Assembly: GCA_027483505.1 (NCBI GenBank)
Contig: JAIXUP010000032.1
Coordinates: 1 to 54,147, forward strand
Direction: 5' to 3'
Length of the DNA: 54,147 nucleotides
Source: Hyphomicrobiales bacterium
GTDB taxonomy: Bacteria; Pseudomonadota; Alphaproteobacteria; Rhizobiales; Beijerinckiaceae
Below the pieces are notes generated by a model. It was given only the letters and a program-made list of their open reading frames with translations. It was not told the DNA's origin and made no database searches. A program made the translations under genes and the position numbers. Numbering within the stretch: position 1 is the first letter of the stretch; each line of letters begins with the position of its first letter. Shown piece after piece: positions 8,264 to 19,076 of the stretch.

Positions 8264-8292
8264 ACAATATGGGCGGAACGGCGCTTTGGCAA
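8264..8292 (-). promoter_or_regulatory. Predicted sigma70 promoter of the leuA leader
   Basis: TTGCCA (8292-8287), 17-nt spacer, TATTGT (8269-8264). The seventh base after the -10 box is A8257, the first base of the leader ATG, so the transcript would begin at or next to the start codon. Confidence 0.55.
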
Positions 8293-8313
8293 GCATCGGC
8301 ATGCAGCCTCGGT

Positions 8314-9198
8314 TCACACCTTGAAGCGCGGGTCGAGGTGGTCGCGCAGGGCGTCGCCGAACAGATTGAAGGCAAACACCGAAAGCGAGATGGCGAGGCC
8401 GGGAAAGATGATCATCCAGGGCGCTTCGCGATAGAAGTCTGCAGCGTTGCCCGCCAGCATCAGACCCCAGGCCGGGGTTGGTTCGGTCACGCCGAGGCCC
8501 AGGAATGACAGTGAGGCCTCGAGCAGGATCGCCTGCGCCACAAAGGCCGTGAACATGATGATGAAGGGCGCGAACACGTTCGGCACCATGTGGCGCAGGA
8601 CGATGCGCTGATGCGAGAAGCCCGAGGCGCGGGCGGCGTCGACATAGGGCATCTCGCGGACGGACAGTGACGCGGAGCGGACAACGCGGGCGACCTTCGG
8701 GATGATCGGGATCGCGATGGCGACCACGAGGTTCATGTCGACGCCCAGAACGATCTTCTTGCCGAGCATGGCGACCACGACAAGCGCCAGCACGATGATC
8801 GGGAAGGACAGCAGGATGTCGATGAAGCGGCTGACATAGAAGTCGAGCCTGCCGCCGAAATAGCCCTGCACCACGCCGATCAGGCCGCCGATGGTGGAGC
8901 CGACCAGCGAGGCGAGGATGCCGATGACCAACGCGGTGCGCGCGCCGAAGATGACGCGCGAGAAGACGCAGCGGCCCAGATTGTCCGTGCCAAACGGGTA
9001 ACTCCAGGAGGGCGGCGACAGGATCTCGGCGAAATCCAGCTTCAGCGGATCATGCGGCACGATCCAGACCGCGAACAGGCTGGCGAAGACCATGATGAGG
9101 ATGAACAGCAGCGACACGGCGCCGAGCGGCTGCGCGGTGATGAAGGACCACAGCGCGTTCGGGCGGGCCCGTGCCGGGGCGGAAACAGCAAGCGTCAT
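8314..9198 (-). CDS. ABC transporter permease, DppC/OppC type
   Basis: Inner-membrane permease of a peptide/nickel/opine-class (PepT) ABC importer. About 294 aa with the OppC N-terminal domain, then the BPD_transp_1 domain with six helices and the family signature around YPFGTDNLGRCVFSRVIFGA and the EAA-like loop VRSASLSVREMPYVDAARASG. I chose the ATG at 9198, one base after the dppB stop codon. An in-frame ATG at 9240 would lie inside dppB and add 14 residues. It is the last gene of a minus-strand operon with the FAD oxidase, fused ATPase, binding protein and DppB. Confidence 0.9.
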   Translation of the reverse strand: MTLAVSAPARARPNALWSFITAQPLGAVSLLFILIMVFASLFAVWIVPHDPLKLDFAEILSPPSWSYPFGTDNLGRCVFSRVIFGARTALVIGILASLVGSTIGGLIGVVQGYFGGRLDFYVSRFIDILLSFPIIVLALVVVAMLGKKIVLGVDMNLVVAIAIPIIPKVARVVRSASLSVREMPYVDAARASGFSHQRIVLRHMVPNVFAPFIIMFTAFVAQAILLEASLSFLGLGVTEPTPAWGLMLAGNAADFYREAPWMIIFPGLAISLSVFAFNLFGDALRDHLDPRFKV

Positions 9199-9199
9199 C

Positions 9200-10159
9200 T
9201 CATTTGCCCCCGTAGCGGATGCGCGGATCAAGCCAGGCATAGGCGAGGTCGACGAGCAGGTTGCTGACGATGAAGACCAGCGCGATGACCATGACGATGC
9301 CCTGCACCATGGTGAAGTCCGAACGCGACACCGCCTGCACGAACAGGCGTCCCAGCCCGTTGAGGTTGAAGACCTGTTCGGTCACCACGAGCCCGCCGAT
9401 CAGGAAGGCGAATTCCAGCCCGATGACCGTCACAGCGGGCAGCATGGCGTTGCGGAGCGCGTGGCGCGCGATCACCAGTCGCTCATGCACGCCCTTGGCG
9501 CGTGCGGTGCGGATGTAGTCCTCGCGCATCACCTCGATGATCGATGAGCGCACCATGCGGGCAAGCACGGCGGAGAAGCGGTAGCCCACCGCCAGCGCCG
9601 GCCAGATCAGTTGCGAGAGATTGGCGAGCGGGTCCTTCCAGATCGGCACATACTGCATGGGCGGGATCCAGTTGAAGGCATAGAGCAGGCCCAGAATGAT
9701 GATCATCCCGAGCCAGAAGGAGGGAATGGCGAGGCCCCCGATGGTGAAGATCCGGATCGCCTGATCAACCCAGGTGTCCTTGTAGAGCGCCGACAGCGTT
9801 CCGAGCGGCAGCGCCAGCAGGATGGCGATGATCGTGGCCATGACCGCGACCTGAAGGGTCAGGCCGATGCGCCCGGCGATTTCCTCGGTGACGGGCTTTT
9901 CGGTCCACATCGAGGTGCCGAGGTCGAGCGTGGCGAGGCCCGTCATCCAGCTCCCGAACTGGGCGACAAGCGGCCGGTCAAGGCCGAGGCGGGCCCGCTC
10001 GGCCTCGATCTGCTGCACGGTGGGCGCGCCGCCATCGCCGCGCATTTTCAGCTCGACGATGTCGCCGGGGACGACACGCAGCATCAGGAAGATAAGGACC
10101 GCGACGCCGAGCAGCGTCGGGATCATCGTCAGGATGCGTTTGGCGAGGTAGGCGCCCAT
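9200..10159 (-). CDS. ABC transporter permease, DppB/OppB type
   Basis: 319 aa, with the characteristic OppB N-terminus (MGAYLAKRILTMIPTLLGVA) containing the first helix. A periplasmic segment of ~70 residues follows, then the BPD_transp_1 domain with the EAA loop VMREDYIRTARAKGVHERLV. It forms the translocation pore with the DppC-like subunit encoded one base downstream. The ATG at 10159 has GAAGG upstream and lies 20 bp after the binding-protein stop. Substrate class is oligopeptide, nickel or similar polar compounds. The purine/ureide genes nearby make a non-peptide substrate conceivable, but nothing in the permease shows it. Confidence 0.92.
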   Translation of the reverse strand: MGAYLAKRILTMIPTLLGVAVLIFLMLRVVPGDIVELKMRGDGGAPTVQQIEAERARLGLDRPLVAQFGSWMTGLATLDLGTSMWTEKPVTEEIAGRIGLTLQVAVMATIIAILLALPLGTLSALYKDTWVDQAIRIFTIGGLAIPSFWLGMIIILGLLYAFNWIPPMQYVPIWKDPLANLSQLIWPALAVGYRFSAVLARMVRSSIIEVMREDYIRTARAKGVHERLVIARHALRNAMLPAVTVIGLEFAFLIGGLVVTEQVFNLNGLGRLFVQAVSRSDFTMVQGIVMVIALVFIVSNLLVDLAYAWLDPRIRYGGK

Positions 10160-10179
10160 GGCGGTATGCCTTCAGCTTT

Positions 10180-11757
10180 TCACGGAGCGAGCCAGACGTC
10201 GACGAGGTCCTGGCCATGCACATGGCTTGGCGACATGGCCCAGCCGTTGACGCGCGCGTCCATGGCGACCAGCCTGTTCCACCACAGGAACGGCACCTGC
10301 GCGGCGTTGTCCATCACCCTCGCCTCGAAGGCGCGGATCAGCGCCGTGCGGGCGGTCGCGTTGGTTTCGCGCACGAGTTTCTCGTAGAGGCCGTCGAGCT
10401 CACGGTCGACGAGCTTGGACGGGTTCTCGGGCGACCTGTCCGACGAAATGTAACGCAGCAGCGTGTAGGTCGGGTCCTCGAGAACCTGGTTCTGGAAGTC
10501 GAGGGCGACGTCGAAATTGCCGGCGCGCACGGCCTGCACATAGGGTGAGGTTTCAAGCTGGCGGTGCTCGACCTCGACGCCGATCTGGCGCCACTGGTCC
10601 ACGAGGAAGATGCCGGCGGGCGTATAGGGCTGGGCGACCGAACGATTGACCAGAGCGAATTTCAGGTTGGAGACGCCGGCCTCGGCCAACAGGCGCCGGG
10701 CCTCGGCGCGCGCGGCGTTGATGTCGCGGCCAAAGCCGGGGAGCGCGGCAAGCTCGGTCGCGCTGGCGGCAAACGGCGCTCCCGGCCGCACCAGCCCTCC
10801 CACTTCGCGCAGGATCGAGGTGCGGCGCAGGCCCGCGCTCGCGGCGTTGCGGTCGAGCGCCAGCGAGAGAGCGCGGCGGACGCGCGGGTCGTTGAAGGGA
10901 GCCTTCTCGGTGTTGAAGGCGACGATCAGGCCGGTCGACCAGGTGGCTTCCTGGAACTTGATGCGGTTGCCCATGGCCTGTTCAAGGCGCGCCTTGTCGG
11001 CCGGGCCGATGGTGCGGAACTCGGCCTTGATCTGCCCGCCCTGCATGGCGTTCAGCATGGCCGACGGCTGCGGGATATAGGCGATGCGGAAGCCGTCGAG
11101 ATAGGGCCGATCCTTGACGAAGTAGCCGTCGAAGCGCTGGCCGACGAGATGGGAACCGCGCACATGCTCGACGAAGCGGAACGCGCCGCTGCCCATGATG
11201 TTCTGCAGCGGAAAACGCGGATCATCCTTGAGCTTCGCGGCGGAATAAACGCAGTTGTAGGGGCTGGCGAAGTTCTGAAGCATCGCGGGGTTTGGCGCCG
11301 AAAGCCTGAAGACGATCTCCGTCGGCGATGGCGTGTCGATGCTGGCGATGTCGGCAAAGGTCGCCTGGCGCAGGGAGATCACGCCCTGTGGCGGATTGCG
11401 CATGCGGTCATAGGTGGCCTTCACATCTGCCGAGGTCAGCGCCGAGCCGTCATGGAACTTGACGTCCGGGTTGAGCTGGAAAGAATAGGTCAGCCCGTCG
11501 GCGGAGACCGTCCAGCTCCGGGCCAGGTCGCCCTTCACCTCCGGATAGCGGCTGTGGTCGAACTTGAGCAGCGTCGAATAGAACGGGCCGACCGACTGCA
11601 CGACCACATAGGTTTCATGGGCATGGCAGTCATAGTTCGGCGGGTCCGAGACAACGGCGAAGTCGAGCGTACCGCCCCGCGTCGGGGTCGGGGTTTGGGC
11701 AGACGCCATGCCTGCGCCAAGCACGATGGCAAGGCCGATGGCAAAAGAACGGATCAT
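10180..11757 (-). CDS. ABC transporter periplasmic solute-binding protein, family 5
   Basis: 525 aa with a signal peptide (MIRSFAIGLAIVLGAGMASA, cleavage near AQ at residues 20-21). The SBP_bac_5 fold follows: GGTLDFAVVSDPPNYDCHAH, LARSWTVSADGLTYSFQL, FHDGSALTSADVKATYDRM and FNDPRVRRALSLALDR are all standard family motifs. It captures the solute in the periplasm for the DppBC permeases downstream. I chose ATG 11757 because AAGGAGG lies 7 nt before it. ATG 11763 is too close to that site. Family members bind di- or oligopeptides, nickel, opines or glutathione, and the ligand here is unknown. Confidence 0.92.
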   Translation of the reverse strand: MIRSFAIGLAIVLGAGMASAQTPTPTRGGTLDFAVVSDPPNYDCHAHETYVVVQSVGPFYSTLLKFDHSRYPEVKGDLARSWTVSADGLTYSFQLNPDVKFHDGSALTSADVKATYDRMRNPPQGVISLRQATFADIASIDTPSPTEIVFRLSAPNPAMLQNFASPYNCVYSAAKLKDDPRFPLQNIMGSGAFRFVEHVRGSHLVGQRFDGYFVKDRPYLDGFRIAYIPQPSAMLNAMQGGQIKAEFRTIGPADKARLEQAMGNRIKFQEATWSTGLIVAFNTEKAPFNDPRVRRALSLALDRNAASAGLRRTSILREVGGLVRPGAPFAASATELAALPGFGRDINAARAEARRLLAEAGVSNLKFALVNRSVAQPYTPAGIFLVDQWRQIGVEVEHRQLETSPYVQAVRAGNFDVALDFQNQVLEDPTYTLLRYISSDRSPENPSKLVDRELDGLYEKLVRETNATARTALIRAFEARVMDNAAQVPFLWWNRLVAMDARVNGWAMSPSHVHGQDLVDVWLAP

Positions 11758-11806
11758 GGGCATTCCTCCTTGGGCAGATGCGGGTTTCCCGCTTTTGGTG
11801 TTGCGT

Positions 11807-13862
<2,056 letters not shown>

Positions 13863-13876
<14 letters not shown>

Positions 13877-16800
13877 GGGTAACCTCACCAGATGGTTTTC
13901 TTGTTTTATCCGGCTTACCTAGGTCGGATGGGGCAGTTGGTCCACTCCCATTTCCGGCATCGAGGCTCATGGCGAGCAGCCGGGCCACATGGACCGCCTC
14001 GCGGGCTGCTCCGTCGGAGATCTGGTGACGACATGATGTGCCGTCGGCGACGATGAGGGCCTCCGGCGAAGCGGCGCGGACCGCCGGCAGCAGGGACAGT
14101 TCGGCCATGGCCTTTGAGGCTTCGACCGTCTCCTTGTGGTAGCCGAACGCGCCGGCCATGCCGCAGCAGGAGCTTTCGATCACGCTGAGCCTCAACTCCG
14201 GAACCAGCCGCAGCACGCCTTCGACCGGACCCATGATCCCGAAGGCCTTCTGGTGGCAATGGCCGTGCAGCAGCACCTGCCGCGGCAAGGGCGCCAGCGG
14301 CAGCGACAGACGGCCCTCCTTGGCCTCCGCATGAAGGAACTCTTCAAACAGCATGGCTTTGGCTTCGACCGTGGCGACGGCCTCATCGCCGGGAAACAGG
14401 GCCGGGATTTCATCGCGGAGCGTCAACAGGCAGGAGGGCTCAAGCCCGATCACCGGGATCCCGCGCTCTGCGAAGGGCGCCAGCGCATCAATCAGGCGGC
14501 GGGCCTCGGTCTTCGCCTCGTCGATCATGCCGGTCGACAGGTAGGTCCGGCCGCAGCACAGCGCGCGCTGCGCGCCGTCGGCAGGCAGCGCGTGATGCAC
14601 CCGGTAGCCGCCGGCGACCAGCACCCTGACCGCTGCGTCAAGGTTTTCGCGCTCGAAGGCGCGGTTGAAGGTGTCGGCAAACAGCACGACCTCGCGGCCA
14701 TCGGCAGGGCCTTCGGACGCAACCGGCGGCGCGAAGACATCGGCGCGCCAGACCGGCAGGCTGCGCGACGCCGAGAACCCCGCCAGCGCTTCCGACAGCC
14801 TCTTCAGCACGGGCACGCGGTCGCGCAGGTTGAACAGGCCTGGCAGCTTGGCGGCGAAGCGGGCATAGCGCGGCAGATGGGCCACCAGCCGTTCGTGCAG
14901 CCTTGCGCCATAGAGTGCATGGCGCGCGGCGCCGACCTCGATCTTCATCCGCGCCATGTCGACGCCGGTCGGACATTCGCGCTTGCAGGCCTTGCAGGAG
15001 ACGCACAATTTGAGGCTGTCGGCCATCTCCGGCGAGGTCAGGGCTCCGTCGCCGAGTTGCCCTGTCAGCGCAAGCCGCAGCACATTGGCACGGCCGCGGG
15101 TGACGTCGGCCTCGTCGCGGGTGACGCGGTAGCTGGGGCACATCACGCCGCCATCAAGCTTCCGGCAGGTGCCGTTGTTGTTGCACATCTCGATCGCGCC
15201 GAGAAAGCCTTGCGAGGCTCCGGGATAGGCCGACCAGTCAAGCGCAGGCGTGATCTCCTGCCCTTCATAACCCGGCGGATAGCGGAACAGGGTGCGGTCA
15301 TCCATGCGCGGGGCGCGCACGATCTTGCCGGGGTTGAAGACCTGTTCCGGATCGAAACGGTCCTTGACCTCCTCGAAGGCGCGGACGATGCGGCTGCCGA
15401 ACATCGCCTCATGGAACTCGGAGCGGACGATGCCATCACCGTGCTCGCCCGAATGTGACCCTTTGTACTTGCGGACCAGTTCGAACGCCTGCTCCGCCAT
15501 GGAACGCATGCGACGGGCATCGACATCGAGCTTCATGTTCAGCACGGGCCGCACATGAAGGCAGCCCACCGAGGCATGGGCATACCAGGTGCCGGTCGTG
15601 CCATGCGCCTCGAAGATGGCGGTCAGGCCAGCCGTATAGGCCGCCAGATCCGGCAGCGGCACGGCGCAGTCCTCGACGAAAGACACCGGTTTGCCGGCCT
15701 CCTTCATGCTCATCATGATGTTGAGCCCGGCCTGCCGCATCTCCGTGACAGCGGCTTGCCAGGGCGCTTCGGTGACCGGCACGACGCCGCCATAGCGCGC
15801 GCCCGCGCCGCTCCAGGAGAAGCCGAGATCACCCATCATGGCCTCAAGCTCACGGAGCTTGCGCGCATTGGCCTCTTCGGTGTCCTCGGCGAACTCGACC
15901 ACCAGCAGGGCGTCCGGATCGCCGCGGACGACCCGCTCGACCGTGGGCTGGAAGGTGGCAATGGCGCGGGCGAGGGCGATCATCGTGCGGTCGACCAGTT
16001 CGACCGCTATCGGGCCGAGCGTGACCAGGTGCTGGGCCGCGTCCATGGCCTGGTGGAACGAGCCGAAATGGCAGACACCGAAGGCTTTCGGCCCCAGCAG
16101 GGGCGAGAGCCGGAGATCGACCGCCGTGGTGAAGGCGAGCGTGCCTTCCGAGCCGACAAGCAGATGGGCCAGGTTGTTTGTCTCGCCGGAGGGGACGAGC
16201 GCATCGATGTTATAGCCGCCAACCCGGCGCTGGACCTTCGGGAAGCGGGCCTCGATCTCGCCGGCCTCGCGCTCGCCGAGGGTGAGCAGATCGCGCACCA
16301 GCGCATCGGCATTGCTGCGCAGGGCGGCGGCGCGGTCGGTCCTGCCGAACCAGCGACGCTCGCCATTGGCCATCGCCGCCTCCACAGCGATGACGTTATC
16401 GCGCATCGCGCCATAGCGCAGCGAACGGCCGCCGCAGGAGTTGTTGGCGGTCATGCCCCCGATCGTGGCGCGCGAAGCGGTCGAGACATCCACCGGGAAC
16501 CAGAGGCCGTGCTTCTTCAGTTGCCGGTTGAGATCGTCGAGCACGATGCCGGGCTCGACGCGCACCTGCCGACCGGCCACGTCGAGATCGAGAATGCGCG
16601 TCAGTTTCTTCGAACAATCGACCACCAGGGACGTGTTGACCGCCTGCCCGCACTGTGATGTGCCGCCGCCGCGCGGCAGGACAGTGACCTTTTCCTCGCG
16701 CGCCAAGGCGACGGCGGCGATGGCGTCATCGACCGTGTCCGGAACCAGCACGCCGACCGGCATGATCTGGTAGATCGAGGCGTCGGTGGCGTAGCGACCG

Positions 16801-16883
16801 CGCGAGAAAGCGTCGAATGCAATCTCGCCCTTCACGGCCTTGCGCAGGCGGCGCTCAAGGGCTTCTGGAACGGACGATGCCAT
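13863..16883 (-). CDS. FAD-binding and Fe-S oxidoreductase, YdiJ-like (GlcD-GlcF-type fusion)
   Basis: 1006 aa. The N-terminal half is a vanillyl-alcohol-oxidase-type FAD domain (RGGGTSQCGQAVNTSLVVDC, LVGSEGTLAFTTAV) with the FAD-oxidase C-terminal domain (HSGEHGDGIVRSEF). The C-terminal half has a 4Fe-4S site (CVSCKACKRECPTG) and two cysteine-rich CCG domains (CCGRTYLSTGM, SSCCGMAGAFGYHKE; also HGHCHQKAFG). Size and order match E. coli YdiJ (about 1018 aa), which oxidises D-2-hydroxyacids such as D-2-hydroxyglutarate or D-lactate and passes electrons to the membrane chain. The start is ATG 16883 (MASSVPEALERR). The frame stays open further upstream, but that part overlaps the divergent aminotransferase gene. 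It heads the transporter operon, so the imported solute may feed this enzyme. Confidence 0.88.
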
Positions 16884-17015
16884 GGCGGAAGTGTGCTCGC
16901 GGGAAAGGGATGCGCCGGGCAAACAGTCAGGGTGCCCTTGCCTTTGCATTTTGCATTCATTATTCAGATTTGCAAGTCTGTCGCCGCGTTCTCCGCGCCT
17001 CCAAGGAGCTTTCCC
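16884..17015. promoter_or_regulatory. Divergent promoter region with TTGCATT repeats
   Basis: This 132-bp gap separates the FAD oxidase operon (minus) and the aminotransferase (plus). It contains an AT-rich stretch with TTGCATT twice in tandem (16944-16957) and an inverted TTGCAA at 16970-16975. That makes it a plausible site for the GntR regulator encoded downstream. The ribosome site AAGGAGC for the aminotransferase lies at its end. Confidence 0.4.
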
Positions 17016-18221
17016 ATGTCCGCCAACGCCCCGCGCGCCGCCGGCCGCCATTTCCTGCAGATTCCGGGGCCGACTCCCGTGCCGGACCGCATCCTGAGCG
17101 CCATGGCCAAGCCGACGATGGATCACCGCGGCCCGGACTTTGGACGCCTCGGGTTGCGGGTTCTGGAAGGGCTGAAGAGCGTCTTCAAGACCAAGGACCC
17201 TGTCGTGATTTATCCGGCCTCCGGCACCGGGGCCTGGGAAGCGGCTCTGGCAAACCTGATGTCGCCGGGCGACCAGGTGCTGATGGTCGAGACCGGCCAC
17301 TTCGCCACGCTGTGGAAGACCATGGCCGTGAAACTTGGGCTGAAACCAACCTTCATCGCGTCGGATTGGCGTGCAGGTGCTGATGTCGCGGCCATCGAAG
17401 CAGCACTCAGGGCAGATGCCGGCCATGCCTTCAAGGCGGTCTGCGTCGTCCACAACGAAACCGCGACCGGCTGCGTCTCGCCGATCGCGGATGTGCGCCG
17501 CGCCATCGATGCGACGAAGCATCCGGCGCTGCTGCTGGTCGACACGATTTCGTCGCTGGCCTCGATCGACTATTGCCATGACGAATGGGGCGTCGATGTC
17601 ACGGTCGCCGGCTCGCAGAAGGGGCTGATGCTGCCGCCGGGACTGTCGTTCAACGCTGTATCGCAGAAGGCCCTGCACGCGTCCCGGAGCGCGACACTGC
17701 CCAAGAGCTTCTGGGGCTGGGAGGAGATGATCGCCTCCAACGCCACGGGCTATTTCCCCTACACGCCGGCCACCAACCTGCTCTATGGCCTCGATGAAGC
17801 GCTGAAGATGCTCCACGAGGAGGGGCTGGATGCGGTTTTCGCCCGCCATGACCGCCATGCCGAGGCAACACGGCGCGCTGTGCGCGGCTGGGGGCTGGAG
17901 ATCCTGTGCCGCGAACCGAAGCACTATTCCTCGTCACTGACCGCCGTGCTGATGCCCGATGGCCATGACGCGGACCAGTTCCGTGCCGTGACACTTGATG
18001 CCTTCGACATGTCGCTGGGAACCGGGTTGTCGAAAGTGGCGAAGAAGGTGTTCCGCATCGGCCATCTCGGCGACACCAATGACCTGACCATTCTGGGAGC
18101 CCTCTCTGGGGTCGAGATGGGATTGGCGCTGGCTGGCGTGCCGCACAGGCCAGGCGGCGTGCAGGCGGCGATGGCCTACCTGACCGAAGCCGGCCGCGTC
18201 CGCATGGCGCAGGCCGCCTGA
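17016..18221 (+). CDS. Class V aminotransferase, alanine/serine/ureidoglycine-glyoxylate type
   Basis: 401 aa PLP enzyme of the AGXT/SgaA fold. Seen are the N-terminal IPGPTPVPDRI motif, the YPASGTGAWEAAL helix that binds the cofactor phosphate, HNETATGC, the PLP-aspartate in LLVDTISSLASID and the Schiff-base lysine in GSQKGLMLPPG (K202). The family transfers an amino group to glyoxylate. With 8-oxoguanine deaminase and the allantoin genes nearby, it may be a (S)-ureidoglycine-glyoxylate transaminase (PucG-like) rather than serine-glyoxylate aminotransferase; sequence alone does not decide. The start ATG 17016 has AAGGAGC 6 nt upstream. The gntR gene follows one base after its stop, so the two form an operon. 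Confidence 0.9.
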   Translation: MSANAPRAAGRHFLQIPGPTPVPDRILSAMAKPTMDHRGPDFGRLGLRVLEGLKSVFKTKDPVVIYPASGTGAWEAALANLMSPGDQVLMVETGHFATLWKTMAVKLGLKPTFIASDWRAGADVAAIEAALRADAGHAFKAVCVVHNETATGCVSPIADVRRAIDATKHPALLLVDTISSLASIDYCHDEWGVDVTVAGSQKGLMLPPGLSFNAVSQKALHASRSATLPKSFWGWEEMIASNATGYFPYTPATNLLYGLDEALKMLHEEGLDAVFARHDRHAEATRRAVRGWGLEILCREPKHYSSSLTAVLMPDGHDADQFRAVTLDAFDMSLGTGLSKVAKKVFRIGHLGDTNDLTILGALSGVEMGLALAGVPHRPGGVQAAMAYLTEAGRVRMAQAA

Positions 18222-18222
18222 G

Positions 18223-18894
18223 ATGCACGACAGCCCCCTGATCGAGCGGCGCTCGCTGGCGACCGAACTCGTCGAGCGGCTGCGCGGACTGATCCAGGAG
18301 GGGCAACTCAGGCCGGGCGACAAGATCGTCGAGCCGGAGCTGTGCGAGCGCTTTGGCGTATCGCGCACGCCCTTGCGGGAGGCGCTCAAGGTCCTTGCCG
18401 CCGAAGGGTTGATCGATCTGTCACCCAACCGCGGCGCGCGGGTGGCGCGCATCAGCCCCGAGGCGGTGGAAGAGCTGTTCCCGATCATGGGGATGCTCGA
18501 AGCGCTGGCCGGCGAATTGTGCATCGGACGGATGAGCGCAGCGGACCTTGCGCTTCTCGAAGCCCTGCATGCCCGCATGGTGGCGCATTGGCGTGCCGGC
18601 GAGTGGGCGCCCTATGGGCGGCTCAACCGGCAGGTCCACGAGGAGATATTCCGCATTGCCGGCAACGGCGCACTGGCTGCGCTCTACCAGAGCCTCCTGA
18701 TCCGGACGCATGCGATCCGATTCATGGCACGCAAGACGCCGGAGCGCTGGGCGGAAGCGGTCGATGACCATGAGCGCATCATGGCGGCGCTGAGGGCGCG
18801 CGATGCATCCGCGCTCAACCTGATCATGCGCGAGCACCTGCGCCACAAGGCCGATGTGGTGCATGAGGCCCTGAAGCAGCTTGACGATGGCTGA
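18223..18894 (+). CDS. GntR-family transcriptional regulator, FadR/FCD subfamily
   Basis: 223 aa. The N-terminal winged helix (LATELVERLRGLIQEGQLRPGD ... GVSRTPLREALKVLAAEGLI, residues ~10-80) is the standard GntR DNA-binding domain. Residues ~90-215 form the all-helical FCD ligand-binding domain with metal-ligand-type residues in LNRQVHEEIF, VDDHERIMAAL and MREHLRHK. Such proteins respond to small carboxylates or catabolic intermediates. It starts one base after the aminotransferase stop and probably controls this gene set and perhaps the divergent FAD oxidase/ABC operon through the region at 16884-17015. The effector is unknown; ureide or glyoxylate compounds are candidates by context. Confidence 0.92.
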   Translation: MHDSPLIERRSLATELVERLRGLIQEGQLRPGDKIVEPELCERFGVSRTPLREALKVLAAEGLIDLSPNRGARVARISPEAVEELFPIMGMLEALAGELCIGRMSAADLALLEALHARMVAHWRAGEWAPYGRLNRQVHEEIFRIAGNGALAALYQSLLIRTHAIRFMARKTPERWAEAVDDHERIMAALRARDASALNLIMREHLRHKADVVHEALKQLDDG

Positions 18895-19076
18895 TTGCCA
18901 GTGCGGTGATCGGCTGTTTCTGAGAAAATGAATCAGGCTCTCGATCCAAGATATTGATCTATCGATGTTTGTCGAAGAGCCTCGTTACGCCCTGTTCCGG
19001 GCTGGTGGCCAAAGGCTTGCTTCGGTCCCGCATCTGGTGAAAACAGGGTGCCAGACCTGTTCCTGGCTTGACGACG

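Noticed and set aside
9199..9240. Longer DppC start at 9240
   Set aside because: It lies within dppB coding sequence, and the ATG one base after the dppB stop is the usual coupled start; the longer form cannot be fully excluded.
16884..17924. N-terminal extension of the FAD/Fe-S oxidoreductase by about 347 residues
   Set aside because: The frame is open, but the extension is antisense to the aminotransferase gene, lacks family similarity, and a natural start with YdiJ-like length exists at 16883.
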